Shown here: positions 25,355-33,690 of the stretch, one piece after another
Numbering within the stretch: position 1 is the stretch's first letter
How the letters are laid out: each line of letters begins with the position of its first letter
From: HGM12587 sp964602445
GTDB lineage: Bacteria; Bacillota; Clostridia; Lachnospirales; Lachnospiraceae
NCBI GenBank assembly: GCA_964602445.1
Contig: CAZRQV010000002.1
Coordinates: 124,001-188,000 of the forward strand
Length of the DNA: 64,000 nucleotides
Reading direction: 5' to 3'
Notes under the pieces: model-generated
Databases searched by the model: none
Told to the model about the DNA's origin: nothing
Seen by the model: the letters and a program-made list of their open reading frames with translations, nothing else
Position numbers and translations under genes: made by a program

Positions 25355-27271
25355 ATGAAAAGAATAATTGCTTGTTTGTTATGTACCATGATGTTTTTGC
25401 AGGGAAGTATACCAGCGGATGCTGCAGAAGCAGTGATTTTAGAAGATACTGCGGAAGAACTGTTTTGGAATGAAACTGAGGAGTCAGAGGAAACAGAAGA
25501 ACTTGCAGGCTCAGAAGAAACTGAAACAGCGAAAGAAGCAGCAGAATCAGACTTATCGGAAGAAATGGAAAATCCGGAGGAAGATCCTCTGTATGGACGT
25601 GCCCATGGCTGGGTGGAAGAAGAAAGTGACGGAATCCAGCTGTACGATACGACAGATGAATATATACACGACAGCAGATTCGATGGATATACGATCCGGA
25701 AAGTCATCGATGTGTCCCAGTATCAAAAAAATATTGACTGGGTTCAGGTAAAAGCATCCGGAATTGAATATGCGTTTATCAGAGCCGGTTTCCGTGGCTA
25801 TGGAGAAAGCGGTTCGCTGAATATAGATCCGTATTTTGAAAAAAATATGCAGAATGCAATTTCTGCCGGAGTAAAGGTAGGAGTTTATTTCTTTTCCCAG
25901 GCAATTACAGAAAAAGAAGCGGTGCAGGAAGCAGAATATGTGTTGGATCTAATCTCAGGATATGATGTAACTTTGCCGGTTGTAATCGATTATGAATATG
26001 CCTCAGGGACAAACGGTTTCATTGGACGTTTATACAATGCGAATCTGTCAAAAAGTCAGGCAACAGCAGTCTGTAAGAAATTCTGTTCAACTGTAGAACT
26101 TCAGGGATATACACCAATGCTGTATGCCAATAAAAATATGCTGGAACAGGATCTGAATGCAGGTGAGATTGCCAAGTCCTACAAAATCTGGCTGGCAAGA
26201 TACAATACCACTGCAGATTACGCGGGAAAATACGAGTTTTGGCAGTATACCAGTACAGCGAGAGTTAACGGGATTACATTCAGCAATGGAAATGTTGACA
26301 TGAATTTCTGGTATGTGGACCCGGATGGATGGAAAAATCCGGTAGGAAAGATCGTAGAGATCAGTGATACCTATGCAAAACGTCTTTACGGATCTAACCG
26401 CTATGAAACTTCGTTTGAAATTGCCAATGCACTGAAAGCGGAACTGAAGGTTTCTAAATTCAGCCATATCATTGTTGCCAATGGGACAAATTTTGCGGAT
26501 GCACTGGCAGGAAGCTATCTTGCATCGATCAAAAATGCACCGATCATTATGACCAACGGAAAAAATGCGCAGGATGTAAGAAACTATATTAATAATCATG
26601 TGAAAAAAGGCGGAACCGTTTATCTTCTGGGCGGAACTGCAGCAGTACCGGAAGGCGTAGGTTGTGGTCTGGGAGAATATCATGTGAAGAGATTGTCCGG
26701 AAAGACAAGATATGAAACCAACCTTGCTATTTTAAAAGAAGCAAAGATTTCCAGCAGTGAGATTCTCGTATGCACCGGAAAATCATTTGCAGACAGCCTT
26801 TCTGCTTCCGCAACCGGAAAACCAATCTTATTAGTAAATAAAGAGCTTTCTCAGGAGCAGAAAAATTATCTGTCCTCTTTATCCGGAAAAACATTTTATA
26901 TTCTGGGAGGTACCAGTGCAGTCAGTGAAGCACTGGAGCAGGAGCTGACACAGTATGGAACTGTGGAACGAATCGGCGGAGCCACAAGAGCAGAAACTTC
27001 TGTGATGATCGCAGAAAAGTTTTTTAAATCACCGTCTTCCATCGTTTTGGCATCCAGCGGAAATTTCCCTGACGGACTTTGCGGAGGACCTTTGGCAGCG
27101 AAAAAGAAAGTACCTATGATCTTAACAAAGACAGGTTCTGAATCTGCTGCAAAAGCCTATGCACAGGCAAACGATATTCATGAAGGTCTGGTTCTGGGCG
27201 GAAATAACGAAAAACTGATCACCAATAAAACAGCAGGAAATATTCTGGGATGGATCTCTCATATGAAATAA
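25355..27271 (+). CDS. Secreted GH25 lysozyme with three CWB2 repeats
   Basis: A 638-residue exported wall enzyme. Signal peptide at 1-23 (cleavage near ADA-AEA), then a strongly acidic Glu-rich stretch (about 28-85). GH25 catalytic domain about 110-320: VIDVSQYQKNIDW, YAFIRAGFRGYGE and VIDYEYASG with the catalytic acids. Three CWB2 repeats follow, each starting with an R-Y/A-E-T block (RLYGSNRYET, RLSGKTRYET, RIGGATRAET). CWB2 modules in clostridia bind anionic wall polymers, so this protein may be held by the polymer made next door (inference). It should cleave muramyl bonds of peptidoglycan. Confidence 0.9.
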   Translation: MKRIIACLLCTMMFLQGSIPADAAEAVILEDTAEELFWNETEESEETEELAGSEETETAKEAAESDLSEEMENPEEDPLYGRAHGWVEEESDGIQLYDTTDEYIHDSRFDGYTIRKVIDVSQYQKNIDWVQVKASGIEYAFIRAGFRGYGESGSLNIDPYFEKNMQNAISAGVKVGVYFFSQAITEKEAVQEAEYVLDLISGYDVTLPVVIDYEYASGTNGFIGRLYNANLSKSQATAVCKKFCSTVELQGYTPMLYANKNMLEQDLNAGEIAKSYKIWLARYNTTADYAGKYEFWQYTSTARVNGITFSNGNVDMNFWYVDPDGWKNPVGKIVEISDTYAKRLYGSNRYETSFEIANALKAELKVSKFSHIIVANGTNFADALAGSYLASIKNAPIIMTNGKNAQDVRNYINNHVKKGGTVYLLGGTAAVPEGVGCGLGEYHVKRLSGKTRYETNLAILKEAKISSSEILVCTGKSFADSLSASATGKPILLVNKELSQEQKNYLSSLSGKTFYILGGTSAVSEALEQELTQYGTVERIGGATRAETSVMIAEKFFKSPSSIVLASSGNFPDGLCGGPLAAKKKVPMILTKTGSESAAKAYAQANDIHEGLVLGGNNEKLITNKTAGNILGWISHMK

Positions 27272-27340
27272 TAAATTTTTAGAATGAAAGAAAATAAGCT
27301 GATGTGATCACAATTTGCAAACGTAAAGGAGTAAACCAGC

Positions 27341-28495
27341 ATGGGATTACTGAAAAAGATAGATAAAAAATTATGGAATCATAAAATTTATCGGTTATGT
27401 GTTTTTCTACCGAGAAAAGGGATTCATTTCTGGAAAAAAGTAAAAGAGAAGACTGCGGATTCTTTTTCAGAAAAGACAGCAGGATTCCGTTTAAAGCATG
27501 GAGGAGCTGTGCCTTTGGTTTCTATCATCATGCCGGTGTATAATGCGGAAAAATATGTTGGACAGGCATTGGATTCTTTGCTGGAACAGAGCGTAAAGTA
27601 TATCGAGATTATTGCAGTGGATGATGGATCGACCGATGGATCTTTGGAAATTCTGAAGCGTTACGCAGAAAAAGACCAGCGTATCCGGGTCTATACCCAG
27701 GAAAATCAGTATGCAGGAGCTGCCCGTAATCTGGGAATGACCTATGCCAAAGGCGAGTATCTGCTTTTTCTGGATTCGGATGATTTTTTTGAGAAAGATC
27801 TGATTAAGGATACTTACTATAAAGCAAAAGCGAATCGTGCAGATATTATTTTGTTTGGGGCGAAACATTATCATGACCAGACAGGAGAGACCAGCATTGG
27901 AAATTACCTGGATTTAAGTTATGCACCAGGGAAAGAACCGTTTAGCTGGAAAGATTGTCCGGATACCATCTTTCAGATTGGCTCAGACTGTCCGTGGACG
28001 AAGTTGTTTAAACGTTCCTTCATAGAGAAGACGGGGCTGCAGTTTCAGAAGCTTTATAATGCCAATGATATCTTTTTCGTGCTGTCAGCGATTGCCATGG
28101 CAGATCGGATCGTTACGTTGGATCAGCCATATATCAATTACAGGATCGGCTTGCAGAATAATCTGCAGAGCAGCCAGAAAAGATGTTTTCTTGAGGCATA
28201 TTATGCATGGCATGACCAGCTGAAAAAACTGGGACGTCTGGATTTTGTGCGGAAAAGCTATGCAAATTGTATTTTGAACGGATGTACACATAATCTGCGA
28301 AAAATTACAGATTTGAAGTTAAAAAGAGAATTATTTGAACAGTTGAAAAATGAAGCATTTCCTTATTTGGAGATTACCAAAAGGGACAAAGAATATTACT
28401 ATAATAAAAGAAATTATAGGGATATGATGCGTGTCTTTTATGTGAGTTTTGAAGAGTATCTGGCAGCTTACGGGCAAAGCGGAGAAAACAACTGA
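27341..28495 (+). CDS. Family 2 glycosyltransferase (tandem copy 1)
   Basis: A 384-residue GT2 enzyme with a basic ~60-residue lead (LLKKIDKKLWNHKIYR, RKGIHFWKKVKEK) before the catalytic domain: VSIIMPVYNAEKYVGQAL, VDDGSTDGS, QYAGAARNLGM, FLDSDDFFEKDLIKDTYY. AAAGGAG lies before the ATG. The next gene is a clear paralogue with the same lead and motifs, so this is a tandem duplication. The two probably act on the same glycan, perhaps with different acceptors. Confidence 0.85.
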   Translation: MGLLKKIDKKLWNHKIYRLCVFLPRKGIHFWKKVKEKTADSFSEKTAGFRLKHGGAVPLVSIIMPVYNAEKYVGQALDSLLEQSVKYIEIIAVDDGSTDGSLEILKRYAEKDQRIRVYTQENQYAGAARNLGMTYAKGEYLLFLDSDDFFEKDLIKDTYYKAKANRADIILFGAKHYHDQTGETSIGNYLDLSYAPGKEPFSWKDCPDTIFQIGSDCPWTKLFKRSFIEKTGLQFQKLYNANDIFFVLSAIAMADRIVTLDQPYINYRIGLQNNLQSSQKRCFLEAYYAWHDQLKKLGRLDFVRKSYANCILNGCTHNLRKITDLKLKRELFEQLKNEAFPYLEITKRDKEYYYNKRNYRDMMRVFYVSFEEYLAAYGQSGENN

Positions 28496-28515
28496 AAAAG
28501 AAATGGAAACAAGTG

Positions 28516-29652
28516 ATGAAGAACAGATTGAAAAAAATCGATCAAAAGCTGTGGAATTGCAAGAGTTATCGATTTTTGGTAAGCGTTCCGCGAAAAGGAG
28601 TGCATACGTATAAAAAAATAAAAAAACTGGGATTTCCCGGCTATTGGAAGGATCGAAAGATTCAATTTCATATGAAATTCGGCGGAACAGATCCGTTGGT
28701 ATCGGTTGTTATGCCAGTGTATAATGCAGAAAAATACTTAAAACAGGCGATCGATTCTATTTTAGGGCAAAGTGTAAAACATATAGAACTGATCGCGGTA
28801 GATGATGGTTCTACAGACAGTTCTCTTCAGATTTTGAAGGAATATGAAAAAGCGGATCAGCGGGTGCACGTATTGAGTCAAAAGAATCAGTATGCAGGAG
28901 CTGCCCGTAATCTGGGACTTTCTCATGCCAAAGGAGAATATGTAATCTTTCTGGATTCGGATGATTTCTTTGAGAAAAATCTGATCAAAGATACATATTA
29001 TCATGCAAAGATGAACGATGCGGATGTGGTTTTATTCGGCGGCAGACATTATGACCAGCAGAGCGGAAGGTCTTGGATTGGAGATTATCTGCTGGATGTC
29101 AAAAGTGCGCCGAAAGTACAGCCTTTTAATTGCAAAGACTGTCCGGATAAAATTTTTCAGATTACGTCAGCTTGTCCGTGGACCAAACTTTTTCGGCGTG
29201 AATTTATTGAGCGTACCGGACTGCAGTTTCAGACGATTCATAATGCCAATGATGTATTTTTTATTTTGTCGGCGATTGCCATGGCAGAACGGATTGTGAC
29301 TTTGGATCGACAGTATGTAAATTACAGGGTAGGATTAAAAGGAAATCTGCAGAGCAGTAAAAAAAGATACTTTTTTGAAGCATATTATGCATGGCATGAT
29401 CAGTTGAAAAAGCTGGGACTGCTGGATCCGTTAAGAAAAAGTTATATGAATTGTGCAATGAACGGCTGCCTTTATAATCTGCGTGCAGTCAGTGACCCGG
29501 AAGCCAAAAAGGAAGTATTTGAACGATTAAAAGGGGAGGCCTTTGAGTATCTGGAAATCACAGGTTATCCGGCAGAAGATTATTATGATCAGAGAAATTA
29601 TCAGCAGATGCTTCGGGTTCAGTCAGAAAGTTTTGAACAGTATCTGCAGTAA
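28516..29652 (+). CDS. Family 2 glycosyltransferase (tandem copy 2)
   Basis: A 378-residue paralogue of the preceding gene, matching it along the whole length: the LKKIDQKLWN lead, VSVVMPVYNAEKYLKQAI, VDDGSTDSS, QYAGAARNLGL, FLDSDDFFEKNLIKDTYY, CPWTKLF, and a YAWHDQLKKLG block. Start given at ATG 28516; GTG 28513 is immediately upstream, and no strong Shine-Dalgarno decides between them. The copies have drifted mainly in the middle acceptor region, which would fit different linkage choice (inference). Confidence 0.85.
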   Translation: MKNRLKKIDQKLWNCKSYRFLVSVPRKGVHTYKKIKKLGFPGYWKDRKIQFHMKFGGTDPLVSVVMPVYNAEKYLKQAIDSILGQSVKHIELIAVDDGSTDSSLQILKEYEKADQRVHVLSQKNQYAGAARNLGLSHAKGEYVIFLDSDDFFEKNLIKDTYYHAKMNDADVVLFGGRHYDQQSGRSWIGDYLLDVKSAPKVQPFNCKDCPDKIFQITSACPWTKLFRREFIERTGLQFQTIHNANDVFFILSAIAMAERIVTLDRQYVNYRVGLKGNLQSSKKRYFFEAYYAWHDQLKKLGLLDPLRKSYMNCAMNGCLYNLRAVSDPEAKKEVFERLKGEAFEYLEITGYPAEDYYDQRNYQQMLRVQSESFEQYLQ

Positions 29653-29660
29653 AACAGAAA

Positions 29661-30701
29661 ATGAGTGGTGCAATGATGAAACAAATAAAATCCTATGTAT
29701 TAAAGAAATTAGGGATTCAATCCCTGAGAGAAAAAGCGGAGGAAGAACAAAAACAGCGAATCGCCCTGCAAAAGCGTATGAATGATGTGGAAAAACGTCT
29801 GAAAGATTTACGGGATGTGGAAAGACGCTTAAATGATCTTACCGAAAACAAAGCAGAGCTGATGTATCGTGTCCGGGCATTGGAAGAGCTGGTATTTTTG
29901 CAGACCGGCGGTTTAAAAGCAGAGAAAAGAGCACAGAAGCTGATCGTTTCCATGACCTCTTTTCCGGCTAGAATTGAAAGTGTTTCCAATGTGGTAAAAC
30001 AGATGATGATTCAGACGGTAAGACCGGATGAGATTGTTTTATGGCTGTCAGAAGAACAGTTCCCGGAAAAAGAACAGCAGCTTCCGAAAGAACTGTTGGA
30101 TTTAAAAGCATACGGATTAACGATCGGCTGGTGTGCAGGAGATTTGAAAGCATACAAAAAGTTTCTTCCGGCGTTGAAGGCTTATCCGGAGGATTTGATC
30201 ATGATCATTGATGATGATCTGGTGTATCCAGTTGATTTTGTGGAGAAACTTTATGAAGCTCATCAGCAGTTTCCGAAGGCCATCATTGCCTCCAGAGTTC
30301 ATCAGATCGGTCTGGATGAACAGGGGAAGATCGCTCCTTATGGAACGTGGAAAAAACAATGCAGTTATGACCGGTATCAGACGAGAGACGACTGGTTCTT
30401 CACTGGAGGAGCCGGAACGTTGTTTCCACCGCACATTTTTGCGGAAGAACTGTTTGATGAAAATCTGATTCAGGAAATCTGCCCGTGGGCAGATGATATC
30501 TGGTTAAATGTTCATGCAGCGATCAATCAGGTACCGATTGTAAATACAGCGTTAAATCATAAATTGGCAAGGATTGACGGAACGCAGGAAGAATGTCTTC
30601 AGAAGATCAATTGGAATCGCAATGAAAATGATATTCAGCTGCAGAAAGTAGCGACACATTACCAAAAACAGTTACAGCATTCTATCTACGCAAATTTGTA
30701 A
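29661..30701 (+). CDS. GT-A-like glycosyltransferase with N-terminal coiled coil
   Basis: A 346-residue protein. Residues about 20-80 are a charged heptad-like coiled coil (repeated K/E-R-L-K-D-L units). The rest resembles a GT-A enzyme family that starts LIVSMTSFPARIESV, has IVLWLSEEQFPEKE, the metal motif MIIDDDLVYPVDF, and FTGGAGTLFPPH near the acceptor site, ending with PWADDIWLNV. I read it as a glycosyltransferase of unknown specificity. ATGs at 29673 and 29676 are alternative starts; no clear ribosome site decides. The coiled coil may pair it with another enzyme. Confidence 0.65.
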   Translation: MSGAMMKQIKSYVLKKLGIQSLREKAEEEQKQRIALQKRMNDVEKRLKDLRDVERRLNDLTENKAELMYRVRALEELVFLQTGGLKAEKRAQKLIVSMTSFPARIESVSNVVKQMMIQTVRPDEIVLWLSEEQFPEKEQQLPKELLDLKAYGLTIGWCAGDLKAYKKFLPALKAYPEDLIMIIDDDLVYPVDFVEKLYEAHQQFPKAIIASRVHQIGLDEQGKIAPYGTWKKQCSYDRYQTRDDWFFTGGAGTLFPPHIFAEELFDENLIQEICPWADDIWLNVHAAINQVPIVNTALNHKLARIDGTQEECLQKINWNRNENDIQLQKVATHYQKQLQHSIYANL

Positions 30702-30777
30702 CGCAGAGAATAGGATTTACCTGAACGTGTTCGTTTCAGGAAAGAGATAAGATTAAAAGATAAGAAAGTGTAGGAAA

Positions 30778-32130
30778 ATGAACAAAGAGAAGAATAAAGG
30801 ATTGATCATAGAGATCATCAGGATGATCCTGCTCGCTGTTTTCGAAATAGCGTTCCTTTACATATGGATCAGAGACATTAATATATTGAAGGTGAATCCT
30901 TTTGAAAACAAAGGAAACTGGCTGATCGCCGGAGTTTATCTGGTGGAACTGATATTGCTGATGAGAGTTTACGGCGGTTTGAAAATCGGTCATCTTTCCC
31001 GCTGGAACGTGATGCTGTCTCAGTATCTGGCGTTGCTGATCTGCAATGTGATCATGGGTGTTCAGATCGTTTTGATGGTGGGGGATATGAAATGGATTCC
31101 TCAGATTTTGAAAGCAATGCTGCTTTTGATGGCGGCGGATTTTGTTCTTTCGACAGTCATGGTGTATGTTTTCGATGCATTGCTGCGAAAATTGTATCCG
31201 GCCAAAGAAATGCTGTTGATCTATGATATGTATTCACCGGAAAAAATGGTGAAAAAATTTGAAAAAAGAAAAGATAAATATGTGATCCGGGAAAAAGTTG
31301 GTCTGAAATCAGGAGACATGAAGATTTATGAAAAAATGTCATCTTATGATTACGTCCTTTTATATGATATTTCTTCGGAAAAAAGAAATGATCTTTTGAA
31401 ATATTGTTATATGAACAATATCGAAGTGTATATGACCAGCAAATTATCCGATACGATCGTTCGAAGTGCAGGAGATGTGCTCTTATTTGACTCACCGCTG
31501 CTCCATATGGTCAACAATGAAATGAGCTTTGAACAGCGTTTGGCAAAACGATGTCTGGATCTGGTTCTTGCAGTTCCGATGTTTCTCGTGGCATCTCCGA
31601 TCATGCTGGTAACGGCAGCTGCGATCAGGGCATATGACGGAGGTCCTGCTCTTTACAAACAGGAACGCTGTACGCTCCATGGAAAGAAATTTACGATCTA
31701 CAAATTCCGAAGTATGATCGTAGATGCGGAGAAAGACGGAAAAGCGAAACTGGCTTCCCAGAACGATAACAGAATTACTCCGGTGGGGGCGTTTATCAGA
31801 AAAACCCGTCTGGATGAGCTTCCGCAGCTGATCAATATCTTAAAAGGAGAAATGAGCTTTGTCGGTCCGCGACCGGAGCGACCGGAGATCATCAAACGAT
31901 ACGAAAAAGAAATTCCGGAATTTTCCTATCGTATGAAAGTCAAGGGCGGTTTGACCGGATATGCACAGATTTACGGAAAATATAATACAACTCCATATGA
32001 CAAGCTGAAAATGGATATGATGTATATTCAGAACTATTCTTTCTGGCTGGATGTGCGTCTGATCTTGATGACCTTTAAGATCATGTTTATCAAAGAAAGC
32101 ACGGAAGGCGTGGAAGAAAAAAAATCGTAA
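30778..32130 (+). CDS. Polyprenyl-phosphate phosphoglycosyl transferase (initiating enzyme 1)
   Basis: A 450-residue membrane enzyme that places the first sugar-phosphate on undecaprenyl phosphate. Four N-terminal helices (about 9-130), a cytoplasmic domain, and a C-terminal PF02397-type domain (about 255-440): KRCLDLVLAVPMFLVASPIM re-entrant helix, KQERCTLHGKKFTIYKFRSM, RKTRLDELPQLINILKGEMSFVGPRPERP with the catalytic Asp-Glu pair, and GLTGYAQIYGKYN. It closes the operon before the terminator at 32156. A second enzyme of this family is at 43533. Confidence 0.9.
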   Translation: MNKEKNKGLIIEIIRMILLAVFEIAFLYIWIRDINILKVNPFENKGNWLIAGVYLVELILLMRVYGGLKIGHLSRWNVMLSQYLALLICNVIMGVQIVLMVGDMKWIPQILKAMLLLMAADFVLSTVMVYVFDALLRKLYPAKEMLLIYDMYSPEKMVKKFEKRKDKYVIREKVGLKSGDMKIYEKMSSYDYVLLYDISSEKRNDLLKYCYMNNIEVYMTSKLSDTIVRSAGDVLLFDSPLLHMVNNEMSFEQRLAKRCLDLVLAVPMFLVASPIMLVTAAAIRAYDGGPALYKQERCTLHGKKFTIYKFRSMIVDAEKDGKAKLASQNDNRITPVGAFIRKTRLDELPQLINILKGEMSFVGPRPERPEIIKRYEKEIPEFSYRMKVKGGLTGYAQIYGKYNTTPYDKLKMDMMYIQNYSFWLDVRLILMTFKIMFIKESTEGVEEKKS

Positions 32131-32155
32131 GAAGTGCTGCGGCTAAAAAGGATGT

Positions 32156-32209
32156 AAAGACCACATTCGATGGCTGGTGAAAACCGGCAGATCGGAATGT
32201 GGTCTTTTT
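32156..32209 (+). terminator. Rho-independent terminator
   Basis: AAAGACCACATTC (32156-32168) pairs with GAATGTGGTCTTT near 32195-32207, extended by GAT/ATC with one bulge, and followed by a T run. It ends the plus-strand unit and also faces the convergent minus-strand gene. Confidence 0.85.
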
Positions 32210-32255
32210 AGATTGTTTTGAACGAAAAAATCGGCAGGAGAATCAGAAAATCGAC

Positions 32256-33617
32256 TTATTTGCGGACTTTCAAGCCCCAGAATTGATTTTTTCTGGTAAT
32301 TGATGTAAACCCGAAGGATTTCAGGTAAGGCTGCAAGCTGTGTTCGGAGGCAGATAAGGTGCCGTCGTAGTGGAAGCCGGCTTTTTCGATTCCTCTGGCA
32401 CTGGAAGTGTTGTCCGGTGCAGTGTAGATGATGAAGTTGTTCGGTTTTTCTGCAAGAGCGACCATCGATCTTAAAAGAATTCCATAGTAGCCCTTTCCGC
32501 GATGTTCCGGTAAGGTATTGAAGTCAAACAGAATTCCGGAATCAGACCGCTTCATCGAAAATTCATAATCAGTTTCCCCAATATAAAAATGAGAGCCGTA
32601 AGCCAGCCATCCGGTAGAAACTACCGTTTGGGTATCGTCTACCAGACACCAGAAAGAAGAACCGTCAGAAAGACGCTGAAGGTCTTTTTCCCGCAGTCTG
32701 ATCTGATAGGTTTTGCAGAATTCCCGGTAATCTTCTGGTGTTTCGATGGAGATCAATGTGAGTCCTTCCAATTTTGGCTGTGGACAGGAACTCATGGAAT
32801 AAAATAACTGTGACTGCTTCTGGAGTTTTAACCAGCGTCTGTAACGATGACGCATTTTATCTGTTAAAGTCATGGAATCCCAGGTTTTTTTTATATAAAA
32901 ATGAGAGGTCATTTCCTTTAAAAAGTCATTAAATTCAGTTGTCACAGAATGATAACCTACTGCATAACGCTGCTCCTGTGGATTCCAGTAAGAATAGGAG
33001 CGGATGGCCTGGTTCAGACGCTCTTCTGCGAGAGGGGATGCTTTCTGTACGTAGGGAAACAGCGGCAGCAATCTTGGATTGTTCAGTACCTTTTCCCGGT
33101 GATAAGGCTCGATAAACAGCCGAAGTTCCTGAAAACTTCCTTTTTTTAAAAGATTTTCTGCGGCTTTCCCCAAAGCCTTATGGTCACGATGCTGGGCAGG
33201 ACCGTTGTCAGGACCGATGGTGCAGACAATTGCATCTTTTCCATATTGATCTACATAGAACTGGATGATCTTTTCTGCGGCTTCCACAGAAAGGGAACCA
33301 TCGATGGAACGATTCGGATGAATGTGAATATTGGTGTCAGCAAGACCAAGAGCGCGGCAGCTGTCGGTAAATTCCAGATCTCTTGCCTGAATAAATGCGT
33401 TGGCAGACAGATCATACTGATGAATCCCTTCGTGTTTGCTGCAGGCTTTTCCGTTATTTAACGTTTTTTTGACATTGGATTTGGAACCATCCGTACATAA
33501 GATGACGTGAACCTGAGCCTTAGTTTGAAGTGAATTGATGATATCAATCCCCAAAGTCAGCAGTTCATCATCCTGATGCGGTGCAAAATATAAAAATGTT
33601 TTTGATGTTTGGATCAT
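32256..33617 (-). CDS. Fusion of PIG-L/LmbE deacetylase and GNAT acyltransferase
   Basis: A 453-residue soluble two-domain protein. The N-terminal half is a PIG-L zinc deacetylase: FAPHQDDELL (PHQDDE at 13-18) and HRDH at 143-146 supply the metal ligands and general base. The C-terminal ~160 residues are GNAT-like: ILFDFNTLPEHRGKGYYG, with the acetyl-CoA loop at 372-379, then APDNTSSARGIEKAGF. One chain could remove an N-acetyl group from a sugar and put another acyl group on (inference). Start supported by GGAGG (33624-33628). The neighbour across the divergent promoter is also an acyltransferase. Confidence 0.82.
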   Translation of the reverse strand: MIQTSKTFLYFAPHQDDELLTLGIDIINSLQTKAQVHVILCTDGSKSNVKKTLNNGKACSKHEGIHQYDLSANAFIQARDLEFTDSCRALGLADTNIHIHPNRSIDGSLSVEAAEKIIQFYVDQYGKDAIVCTIGPDNGPAQHRDHKALGKAAENLLKKGSFQELRLFIEPYHREKVLNNPRLLPLFPYVQKASPLAEERLNQAIRSYSYWNPQEQRYAVGYHSVTTEFNDFLKEMTSHFYIKKTWDSMTLTDKMRHRYRRWLKLQKQSQLFYSMSSCPQPKLEGLTLISIETPEDYREFCKTYQIRLREKDLQRLSDGSSFWCLVDDTQTVVSTGWLAYGSHFYIGETDYEFSMKRSDSGILFDFNTLPEHRGKGYYGILLRSMVALAEKPNNFIIYTAPDNTSSARGIEKAGFHYDGTLSASEHSLQPYLKSFGFTSITRKNQFWGLKVRK

Positions 33618-33629
33618 AAGTAACCTCCG

Positions 33630-33667
33630 TGGACACTCCTCGTGATGTGTGATACAATATATTGTAT
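33630..33667 (+). promoter_or_regulatory. Promoter with overlapping perfect palindrome
   Basis: TGGACA (33630-33635), 17 bases, then TACAAT (33653-33658) with an extended -10 TG at 33650: a good promoter for the gene at 33691. The -10 is part of the perfect 16-bp palindrome ATACAATATATTGTAT (33652-33667), which gives an identical TACAAT on the other strand toward the deacetylase fusion, though I see no good -35 for that direction. Confidence 0.65.
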
Positions 33668-33690
33668 ATTATTTAGGGAGATAATGCCAC

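Noticed and set aside
26087..26683. A 198-codon minus-strand open frame inside the GH25/CWB2 gene
   Set aside because: Antisense shadow; the plus-strand protein has signal peptide, catalytic domain and repeats.
30722..30742. Small hairpin CCTGAA/TTCAGG before the initiating enzyme 1 gene
   Set aside because: Only six base pairs and no T run; not convincing as terminator or operator.
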